DNA from: Turbatrix aceti
Lineage: Eukaryota; Nematoda; Chromadorea; Rhabditida; Panagrolaimidae
Reading direction: 5' to 3'
DNA length: 64,000 bases
NCBI GenBank assembly: GCA_963969345.1
Contig: OZ017768.1
Span: 5,294,718 to 5,358,717 of the forward strand
Shown: piece by piece, positions 32,052 to 41,632 of the stretch
How positions within the stretch are numbered: position 1 is the first letter of the stretch
Layout: the number at the start of each line of letters is the position of its first letter
The notes under the pieces: generated by a model
What the model saw: the letters and a program-made list of their open reading frames with translations, nothing else
What the model was told of the DNA's origin: nothing
Databases searched by the model: none
Made by a program: the position numbers and the translations under genes

Positions 32052-34456
32052 TTGTCGGTGCCCAAAAAGTGATCAAATGGTTAAGACGAGAATTGATACA
32101 AAAAACCAGGTCGGACAGCAAAGCAATAAAATCAGGCCAAACGACAGAATAAAAAAAAAGTTCACAACAAACCAGGGAGCAAGCAGAGTTTATTTGGCAA
32201 AGTCCGGCGGCAAGTCATGTTTCCGACAAGCCGACAGCTTCCGTGATGATGCGCATAAAAAAACGCGTGCGCGCTGGATGAAACAAAAAGCAGCCAAAAA
32301 ATCGAAGCGAATTCGCTCGTTCGCAAACGTAAGTTTTGAGCTGCTTACTGTATGCATTCGTCGCAGAACGCCAAGGCATGCGTTGTCCAGAGATTTTTTC
32401 TGGATATCTTTTTTTGACAGACGAACAAAAGGCCAACTAGGGCCGATGAGAGAACATTGAGGACATCGTGTTGCTTAAAAAAAGGATAGAAGTGTACGGC
32501 AAAAGGCTTCTAGAAGAAACGCGGGTACTCGAGTCGAGTTGGATGGCCGCTTGGGTGTAAATGCGGCTTTTAATTTTTTATGCAACTCAAGAGCGGGGGA
32601 TTTTCGTACGTGTGCGGTCTGTCTTACAAGAGATGTCAGTCACGTGTGTCAGGAAGCAGGCAATCACGCTGGCTAATGTCTTCTAATTCCACACGTAAGC
32701 GCTTCTTTTCGCCGGAAGACATCGTTGAGTCGTCGGCTGCTGTTTTATAGCTAACTGAGCCGTATGGCATTACGATCGTTTACACTTGTTACCTCCCCGG
32801 GTGCGTCCTGTCGTGTTATGGATTGCAGCTGGTTGTGATTCAGGAAAATAGGGTGGGACTCGATTGATTGCTTTGACCCTGCAGGTCTGCTTTTTCGCTG
32901 CAGGTCAGGCTTTGTCTTTTGTCTTTTCATTTTTCTACTCCCCTCTTGTGACCCCTTTGCCTTTGAACAAACGCACCCAGTGGCCCAAATCAACGTCGGC
33001 AGAGGCTCTTGTCCATGAAAAAAAATTTCTACGGGCCAATAGAGCCTCCAGACGAGCGCTGCAGTCTCGGATGGGGTCCAATGAATTTTTTTTGTAAACA
33101 AAAACACTACAAAAGAGGACCAAAAATTGGTTAGCGACTCCAAAAAATTATATAAATTCCTAGAGGACCATAGCCATAGCCACGGATGACCCTAAATACG
33201 CATTCGCGCCACTCATTGTCCTGTCAAATTTTCAAATTCGGCCTCTTCTGCGCAATTTTTGGCTGAATTAAATAAATAAATTTTCAAGTCCGCAGGGAGA
33301 CGCTGCCGACCGAAGGACGTCTTTCTTGTCTTGTCTTGGCGCTGACGTGCTCTGGACGGCGCCTGAGTGCCTTTTTGTCGTCGTCGCCTGTGCCTGTGCT
33401 TCGGCGAGGCGTCCTTTGCATGAGCGGTTCCTGGGATTTGTATCACCAAGCTTCCGGTCGCTCGCGTGCCACTACACCTGGCTATAGCCGTTAATTGGGG
33501 TTTTGTACAAGCTGTTTTGTATGGGGCAGACGTTAACAAACGACGTTGCGTGAACTAAATTAAAAAAAGTTATTTATCCCGATGTTGAATAACTTCGTTT
33601 GCGGCTGTGTTTTGGATTCCTTGGATACTGTAATAGTGGTTTCTGAGTTCCTAGAGGGCATGTGAACTCAAATCCTCCTTCGCACAGCTCCAGGTGAGTT
33701 GCCCATGCACTTGGCGTCGCCCAAAAAAATTTAGTGTACCCTTTCCCCCGCTGAAATTCTGTCTTTCCACCGAATTTTCCCGCAAATATCATATTTGGCC
33801 TCGTAAAGCACTCTTTTCACTCGGGTGAGCGCGGCAGTGCAAAAGTGTTCTCTCGATAGACACATTTGAGTAAAATAGTAAAAATGTGTCAGGCAGGCGA
33901 CAATTACGGCCTTCTGTCGGTTCTTGCGTGCATGTTTCCTTCACACAACCTGTTTGAGATAAATTACAGTTAACGTGGGAGTGTGTAAATCCTCTGTTTT
34001 CGCCGGCTTTGGTAAATATAATTGCAGCGCGCTGTCCAAATCCGTGTTTTTGCGCGTTGCGCTGGGTTGTTCCATGTCCCCTCCTCGTTTTCGTCAGGGT
34101 TACCAGGACACCACAGGCTGCGGTTGTGTTTGGTTGCACTGATTAAATAGTTGCCCGCCCCTCTCAGAAACCGACATGCTGCCCGTCCGTCCTTCACAAT
34201 CGATGGGATCACACACACGTGGTGTGCAGCGGCCGGCTTCGCCGCGGCGTGTTCTGTTCTTCCGATAAGCCGACCCATGTTCTCTGTCAGGACAGAGATA
34301 GGACAAGATTATTATACTTTCACGATCGCGTTCGTTCCCGTTTCCGTTCCCGATAACAGTCCACAGTCCGTGTTTTGTTCTGTTCGATCATCCCGTGAAA
34401 AAATGTTCATTAAAAAAATAATTTTTCAGCGGGCACCAAAATTTCATAGATCAAAT
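32052..34456. other. Intergenic 2.4 kb between ARGLU1 and the SDR gene
   Basis: Divergent promoters at both ends. Some short ORFs on either strand have no splice support or recognisable domain. No repeat beyond simple A/T runs. Confidence 0.4.
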
Positions 34457-35565
34457 ATGGGTCGCTTCGACGGCCTGGTCGCCATCGTCACCGGCTCGTC
34501 GTCGGGCATCGGCCGCGCGGCGCTCTTCGCATTCGCGCACGAAGGCGCATCCGTCACGCTGCACGGCAGCAACTCGGAGCGCATCCAGCAGACGGAAGAA
34601 GCCCTCCGCGAATCTGGCATCCCCGAGGAGAAGGTCGTGGTCGTGCAGGGCCACATCGAGGACGAAGACACCCAGAAGAACCTCATCACGACGACCCTCG
34701 CTAAATTCGGCCGCATCGACGTCCTCGTCAACAACGCCGGCGTCATATCCAAGCCTGAGACGGATCTTCTGAGTTTGGACAACTTTGATTTCGTCTTCAA
34801 CATCAACGTCCGGGCGTAAGTTATACTTGTGTACTTAGATAACATTTGTTTCGACCGCTGACACCAAACAAGGCAACAAACAGCGTGTCCTTGGGTTGTT
34901 ACATTGTTACACGCCCATAAATCAAATTCTAAATAAATATTTTTTTGACACTGTCGGGAAATCGTAATTTCTCGTAATTTCCCGACAGCGTCAAAAAATA
35001 TTTAGAATTTGATTTATGGGCTTTTTCCGATCTTTGCTAACTTTTTTTTACGTCTGGACAAGAGACGAGACATTTTTTGGTTAAAAAACATCTCAACCTT
35101 TTCAGCCCGTTCCGCCTCACCGAACTGGTCCTCCCGCACCTCGAAAAGACGCGCGGAAACATCGTCAACGTGTCTTCCGTGGCAGCGCAGCGCAAGCCGA
35201 TCGACTCGGACTACCAGGTGGTCTACGGCATGTCCAAGGCGGCAATTGACCGTTTTACCGCCAACAACTGTCAGCGCCTCGCGAGGAAGGGTGTCCGGAT
35301 CAACAACGTCGCCCCCGGCTACTTTGTCACCAACATTGCGAATCGCGCCCAGGGCGAGGCGGCTCCCAACACAGCCGAGAACACCAAGGCTCGCGCGGAC
35401 CGTGCCAAGATCCTCGAAGGTCTCACACCCGTCGGCCGGGCGGGAAACGTCGACGAAGCCGCCGCCGTCATTTTACAACTCGCCGACGCAAAATCCGCGT
35501 TCACGACCGGCGCGACGTGGGTGGTCGATGGTGGCGCGATGCATCATGCTAACAGCATCCAATAA
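34457..35565 (+). CDS. Short-chain dehydrogenase/reductase
   Basis: Two exons, 34457-34815 and 35106-35565, give 272 residues. It is a classical SDR: cofactor motif TGSSSGIG (12-19), NNAG (92-95), catalytic serine in NVSSVAA (143/144), YGMSK (Tyr160, Lys164), and the C-terminal WVVDGG typical of the glucose-1-dehydrogenase-like/FabG-like group. No membrane segment or signal. Arg/Asp pattern after the glycine motif does not settle NAD versus NADP. The substrate is unknown. The only intron holds a large palindrome. The stop codon is embedded in an AATAAA, so the 3'UTR may be very short; the facing CDC16 stop is 89 bp away. Confidence 0.9.
34913..35021. repeat. Near-perfect palindrome in SDR intron
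   Basis: The arm starting GCCCATAAATCAAATTC and reading through GTCGGGAAAT is repeated in inverse after a short central AT stretch. Arms are about 48 nt with two small differences. It has the shape of a miniature foldback transposon or a strong intronic hairpin. Confidence 0.8.
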
Positions 35566-35654
35566 AATCAATGGCACTCACCCTTGTCTTTTTTCACATG
35601 ATACAACCAACATGAAAGGGAGGAGGAGGAAGAAGTGAATCAATCACTCACAAA

Positions 35655-38600
35655 TCACGTCTGCTGGCGTCTTCCGCGGGTTCTGGACTGCGTCAGCGAC
35701 TGGGGGGACCCGTTCAAGCCGTTGGAAGCGTAGCTGCCGTCGGACGGCGTATCTCGACGCTGCGGGGGCGGGGAGGGTCGGAGGAGGGAAACGTGATCGT
35801 CCGTATCGTGGAGGCGATCGTCTGTCATGTCCTGCATGAACCAGTTGGACATGCGCTCGAGGTTGTCGTCCAGCGGGTAGACTGGCACGCGACCGGTCAC
35901 CGCGTCTCGGCTTAGAGAGGTGTCTGCAAGGAAATTCAGGTGACAGGGTGAAAATTGCAAAAAAAGCAAAAACCAAGGTCGGGCGAATGTTCGCGAACAA
36001 ATTTCATTTTTTTGTTCGTTTTCGTATGCGAACATTTTTTAAATTAAAATTACATGTCCGCGTTCGTTCGAAAACAAAATTAAATTTTTCGAACAGATAA
36101 AAAAAACTAAAATTTGGACAAAATTAGGAAAATCGAGTTCCTTTAATTTTTCAAAAAAAATTAAATTGTTCGTTAATTTTTTTTGAAAAAAGTCCTTTAA
36201 TTTTTCAAAAAACAAATTTAAATTGTTCGTATTTGACCACTAACAAAAAAAAGTGCCCGTTCGCCCCTCCCAGACCAAAACTCACCAGATAATTCAAATT
36301 CCACAGCTCTCGGAACAACACGCGTTCTTCCGATCCCGACGAAAGACGGCCGAACATCCGGCGTAACATTGACATTCGACGGGTCCGTAATGAGCGCCGG
36401 AGGTCTCTGTCTCCCAGCCGGCGTCTGCTGGTCGTCGACTTCGATTGTCTCCTCCGACGCAGAATGCCGCGAGCCTCCTTCGCCGTCGTCTATGGACCCA
36501 GGGCCACTTTCTGCTTCTTCCATTGCTTCGTCGTCGTTTTCGCCTTCGTCCTCATCGTCATCCGAAATAATGGCCGGGTCTTCCGGAACCGTAGGATACG
36601 CCCTGAGAGGCGCCAGTGGCCGATCTTCGTCCTCCACAGTCGACGGAGGAACCGGCGAGATTTCAGGTTCCGAGAGAGCAGCCTCGTTGTCAACAATGAA
36701 CCCGGTCGGAGTCTCGCTCGTCTGGTACGCCCGGTTCCTCGCCAGCTTTCTTCGATTTTCCTGGAACGTTTTCTCCACCTTCGTGGCTAAGCAAGCCTTG
36801 AGGCCGTGCTGGAGCGTCGATCTGCCCGTATTAGGCCGGGTATCGACGTCGATTTTCAGCGTGGGAAGATCCTTGGGAATCAGGTCATCCGGCATGACTC
36901 CCACAATCTGGCGTGGATAGGGCGGGAGTTTGGCGAGGACGTCGACGATGTTATCGTACGCGTCCTTGACCATCTCGCAGCTATCGTCGAGGACCAGAGC
37001 CGAGTGGAAGGCCCTCATGGCAGGTCGAATCCTCCGGAGATTCAGGTAGCAGAATCCAATGTGCGCGTAAGCCATGACCGAATCCGCCTCGAGTTGGACG
37101 ACCTTCCGGAAGCAGCCGATGGCCAGGAAGTACCTCTCGAGGGTCATGAAGACGTAGCCCATGTTGAAGTAGAGGGACGACCAGTAGGGATCGATGATGG
37201 GCTCCAGGATGCGTGGAAGGTCCATGAACTGACTGCCCTCGGGAAGGCCGGTCAGCGTCTGCAGAGCTTTCAGCATCGAGGTCAGGGCAACTGAAATTTT
37301 GGGGTCAAAGGTGTCAACAATGACCAAAAACAAGCAATAAGTCTTTTTTTTTGTTCGCAAACAAACAAAAAAAATTATTTTGTTTGAAAATTTTTTATCG
37401 TGTTCGCAAATACACAAACAAACGTCGAACAAATTTTTGTTCTATAAATTGCCCAAAATTTTGTTCCTTATGTTAGTAGAAAAACAAAAAAATTGGAAGT
37501 TTACGTTTGGATAAAAATTTGACTTTGTTCGCGAACAAATAAATTTAAGAAAAACCTGTTCGCCCCTCCCGGCCCCAAAACTCACGTTTATGAACGCCAT
37601 TCACGACCTGGACAGTCGCCAACTCATGCAAAACCATGGGATTCGGCTTTCCGGAAAACTCGGAAGCCTTTTTCATGTCCTCGAGAGCGTGCTTAATATT
37701 ATTGTTGAAGCAGTGCTCGATCCCGATGTACAGTATAGGCTCCGCGTAGTTCTCCAGCAGCCGGGATGCCCGGACGTAGCAGCTCAGCGCCTGGTCGTGC
37801 TCTTTTTCAAGGCTCAGCACGTGTCCAAAGGCCATCCAACCAAAGCCAAAATTCGGATTGATTTGCGTGCATTTGTCTGAAAATCGTCAAATCGACCATT
37901 TTTTCGTAAAAGTCGTAAAAATTTAAAAAACTCACTGAAAAACTTCCTAGCCATGTTGTACTGCGAGGCAGCGTAGTAGTAGCATCCGACGGTGTACCAG
38001 CTGACATAGGATTCAGAATCCATGGTGACGAGCTTGTGCGAGAGTTCGTAGAGCTTGACAATGTTGCGCATCTCAACGAGGCACACGGTGTGCACCATCA
38101 CGCACTCATCCGTGTACCCGATCCGGTCGACGAGGCTGTTCGTGATCTCGTACGCGTCTGCGATGTGTCCCTCGAGGTACAGCTTGTACGCCTTCGCGGT
38201 CAGCAGTGCGAGATCGTTCGACAGCGCCTCTTCGAGGGGTTGCAGTTCGGGAGAAACCTCATCGGACTGAAAAAAAACATTATTTTTCTGCGGTAAAAAA
38301 TATAAGAAAAGCAAAATAGCCTACCTCAAAGCTGTTATAATTGAGAGTGATGTGAATGATTTTGAAAAGATCCTTCTGGTCCTCTTTGACGTCGGCGGAT
38401 ATCAGCGCCTCCCGGATGAGCGCATGGCTTACGAGATGGGTTTTTATGGCAAACATGATGCTTTCATAGCAGAGCGGGTCGAGACGGATGCTATGCCGGA
38501 TACACGCCGCCGCCGACTCCCGATTCTGGAGTTGAAGGTAGGTATCCGAAAGGTAAAAAAGCAGCCTGGCTTCGAGTCTTTCAGAAACCACAAAACCATC

Positions 38601-39135
38601 CAGAATCGCAGAATCTTCCGGTGTCACCTTCGGATGATGATTCAGCACGTAATTGACAAAAACCGGCTCAGGTTTTACCAATTCAACCGATTCCCAGGTT
38701 TTCTAAAAAAAATCAACAAATAAAAACCCTCACATATCCAAAAAAGTCGTAAAACGTACAAAATGCCCGATTGGCAGGCAAACAATGTCGTTGAACTTCT
38801 TCATCTTATACATGGCCATTACGTGGTAGTACGAGAAGATAAAATGCTTCAGATTGATATTGGTAGACGCAATGTGCACCAGGACAGTCTGCCACTGCTC
38901 CGCGGCAATCAAAACCTGTAAAACAATTCTAAAAGCCGTCAGAGCCTCCAAAACTCACCCGAATGTATTCGGCAACTTCGACTAGAGAAGCGTTACCGTT
39001 GCCCTGCCTCGTACGAAGGGCAAACTGCTTTTCAGCCCAAAACAAAGCGGATTCGAATTTCTTGGTCGCCAGTTGCTGCTCAATGAGCTGGGACAGCTGC
39101 GACAAGACCGAATCCACGTTCATGACTTCTGTCAT
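35655..39135 (-). CDS. emb-27: CDC16/APC6, anaphase-promoting complex TPR subunit
   Basis: Seven exons, 39135-38959, 38915-38760, 38702-38325, 38266-37936, 37876-37586, 37290-36286 and 35923-35655, all in phase, give 868 residues. TPR repeats run from about 35 to 560; the hallmark APC6 stretch is YVSWYTVGCYYYAASQYNMARKFF followed by FGFGWMAFGHVLSLEKEHDQAL. A long acidic, Ser/Pro-rich C-terminal tail (about 250 residues, EDEGENDDEAMEE) is likely disordered and phospho-regulated. APC6 is a structural subunit of the E3 ligase that triggers anaphase; C. elegans EMB-27 is the counterpart. Introns 5 and 6 carry R1 repeats. A GTG codon upstream of the ATG was not used as start. Confidence 0.92.
35973..36270 (+). 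repeat. Intronic TIR element, family R1, copy C
   Basis: In CDC16 intron 6, oriented opposite to the gene. Plus strand begins GGTCGGGCGAATGTTCGCG and has the AAATTAAATTTTTCGAACAG-like block of copies A and B. Donor-side flank GGGAGGGGCGAAC is shared with copy D. Flanks total about 64 nt. An inner AT segment with a duplicated TCCTTTAATTTTTCAAAAA is extra. Confidence 0.65.
37343..37570 (-). repeat. Intronic TIR element, family R1, copy D
   Basis: In CDC16 intron 5, same orientation as the gene. Begins GGGAGGGGCGAACAGG 15 nt after the donor, then TTTGTTCGCGAACAAAGTC, and ends TGTTTGCGAACAAAAA. It is shorter than A and B, with the first TIR partly lost. Flanks total about 67 nt. Confidence 0.65.
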
Positions 39136-39425
39136 GGTGTTTTGAGGCTGAATAGTCGTTAGCACGAGTTTGGTGGGAAAAGTACTAACAAGCTTCGATG
39201 CTTCGATGCCTGAGAGTCATCCAATCACGCGCAAACGGCGAAAAGACGGCAACTTCCCGCGCGCAAGTGTAAGCTTTTTTTTTCGTGACGAGAGCTCTGC
39301 TAATTTTTTTTTGTTTTTTGCGTTTTTGAACTGCATTTTTATGATTTCTGATTCCTGAGAATCAGTTGTAAGTCTAACTTTTGCAACAAATCACAGATGA
39401 GCTTCACATAAATGTCGCCACCTGA

Positions 39426-39757
39426 TACAAGCTGTACCTCGAGGGACACATCGCAGACGCGTACGAGATCACGAACAGCCTCGTCGACCGGATCGGGTAC
39501 ACGGATGAGTGCGTGATGGTGCACACCGTGTGTCTCGTTGAGATGCGCAACATTGTCAAGCTTTACGAACTCTCGCACAAGCTCGTCACCATGGATTTTG
39601 AATCCTATGTCAGCTGGTATACCTTCGGATGCTACTACTACGCAGCCCCGCAGTACAACATGGCTAGGAAGTTTTTCAGTGAGTTTTAATTTTTACGGAA
39701 GAAAAACGGTCGATTTGCAGACAAATTCACGCTAATCAATCCAAGTTTTGGCTTCTG
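39426..39757 (+). pseudogene. Inverted partial copy of CDC16 (exon 4 part, intron, exon 5 start)
   Basis: The plus strand repeats, in inverse orientation, the minus-strand CDC16 segment 38188-37843. Coding positions match almost everywhere from YKLYLEGHIADAYEI through NMARKFF, with only a few substitutions (for example Ser to Phe in MDSESYV and Val to Phe in YTVGC). The exon 4 donor and a diverged, shortened intron follow, then the start of exon 5. There is no start codon, no other exon and no promoter in view, so it is a truncated gene fragment. It lies 290 bp upstream of CDC16's start. Confidence 0.9.
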
Positions 39758-40025
39758 ATGGACGATTTTGAGTTTTGTTTTGGGTACCGTAAAAATGTAT
39801 CCACCGTCGATTTTGTTCGTTTCCATGGAGTCAGCGAAGCAATCGTAGGCCTACTCATTGTAGTCGACCTCGTGAAGCATTTACTATTTTGCTTTTGTTG
39901 TCCAACTCCAAAATAAGCAAAAAAAACCCAATAATCGTCATAAAACCCCATTCCGTCAAAACTTTATTTATTCATTAGTTATAATTAACTCACCCATAAT
40001 ACCCCCAAAAAAACCGAAAAACAAA

Positions 40026-40799
40026 TTATGCGGGAAGCTGGAGGTTGCGGTTCTGCTGGATGACACGCGTGACGTAGAGATAGAAGAAGTCAGCGTAAAG
40101 CACGGTCTGAACGATGCCAGCAGCGACGGCGATGGGATCAAAGAAGTTTTCCGCGTAGTAGCGGAGGGCCCAATTGAAGATGTAGAGCGCGCGGTACGAT
40201 CCAAGAGCGAACAGGTAGTGCGCGGTGATCGTCTCTGCGGATCCCGTGCGGGAGAGCATGAAGAGCTGCGGCATGATGGCGACGGCTTCCAGGTAGATGC
40301 TGAACGTCCACAGGACCTGAAAAAATGGATTCATTCACAGTTGGCAATTTTTTGCCTAAAATTTTTTTTTTCATACCTCCATGAGCGAAAACTCGTGGTT
40401 GACGATCAGGGAGAGGAGCAGCGCCGGTGCGAGCAGGAGCTCGATCCGGAACGTGTCATGGTTTCTGTCGTACGTTGCTTTGAACTTGAAGTACATCAGG
40501 TAGACCGTCGCGACGGACGAAGCGATGAAGAGGACCTTCATGATCGAGTTGTACAGCGAGATGAAATTGGTCACCAGATCCAGGTACCGGGAAACAAAGA
40601 CGATGAGGAACAGCACCTGGGAGCGTCCCGAAATGCCTGCAACGCTGACGATGACGATGACGTGGACATTCCTCTTTCAGCAAAAAAAAAACTGGTCAAT
40701 AAACTCACCGGCACACGACCGAGTCGTCCAGATCTTGTAGAGCAGGATGACGATGGCTACGAGATGGGCACTGTCACCGGCGAGACGAAAGATGTTCAT
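40026..40799 (-). CDS. erd-2: KDEL receptor (ER retention receptor)
   Basis: Three exons, 40799-40709, 40636-40377 and 40316-40026, give 213 residues, the family's length. It is a seven-helix Golgi/ERGIC protein that binds KDEL/HDEL-tailed luminal proteins and returns them to the ER. Conserved parts are [13 protein letters not shown], the helix with [51 protein letters not shown] and [11 protein letters not shown]. Overlapping AATAAA signals lie at 39963-39972. CDC16 follows on the same strand, with the CDC16 fragment in between. Confidence 0.96.
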
Positions 40800-41632
40800 G
40801 ACTGCGTCGATCGAGGAATACTACCTGAAGAAAAGCAATTCAACGTGGTAACAACTCCAATTCGCCAGCCAAATTCAAAAACGAAAACGATCGCGTGTAA
40901 GACGAGAAACGAAAACGGACAACCGGTGTTGGTGTCGGTTTCGTACAAATCTCGCATTCCAACCTACAAAAAACACCATGTCATCGATGGGCTTTGTTGT
41001 TCGCTGCCTTTTTGCACGTCGACGCCACATAACGCTTTCGGGCACGACGACGCTGCTTTCGACACGAAAGTTTGGAGGAAACGATGCGCACGCGCAGCAG
41101 CCAGCGAGGTTATTTACACGCTGGATAAACAAACAGTCAAGAGGCTCTCATTTTGCCATGGCAACTTTATAATAGGCATGTAAAAAAGCTGCCGTGTTTT
41201 TTTACAGGACATTATAATAAATAGGTCTCACCTTATAGAACAAGGCCGGAAATTTATATCATGCAATACTCACTGCAGAAAAATTCAAAAAACGTTTTGG
41301 CAATTGATGTTTTTCGTTTTCAACATTTCTACTGTTTTTTTAATGAATTCCGAATTTTTGATAATTTTTTTGAGTTCTGTTGCATTTGTAATCAAACAAC
41401 GAAAATGTTCTTCGAATTTGACTTTTCTCCTGTTTTTTAATCAAAACTGCCGATTCTACACTATTTTAGGAGTTCTGTTGCATTTATTTGCAAACAAACA
41501 ACGAAAAACAAAAAAAAAGCAACGCAGTAAATTTTTTACATCGTTTTTTACGAGTACTTCATTCAATGAGAGATGCTGGTTGTTTCGTCACTTTTGCTGT
41601 TCTCTGGACCTCGAAACTGCACACTTGATTGC
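40800..41632. other. Intergenic between KDEL receptor and BTBD8-like gene
   Basis: Holds the KDEL receptor promoter (40800-41150) and an AT-rich 3' flank of the BTBD8-like gene. No gene seen. Confidence 0.4.

Noticed and set aside
32077..32460. 127-codon ORF on the plus strand
   Set aside because: Lys/Arg-rich, no homology recognised, and it lies in the promoter region of ARGLU1 on the other strand.
39339..39578. 79-codon minus-strand ORF that resembles one at 38036-38296
   Set aside because: The resemblance comes from antisense reading of the duplicated CDC16 fragment; it is not a protein family.
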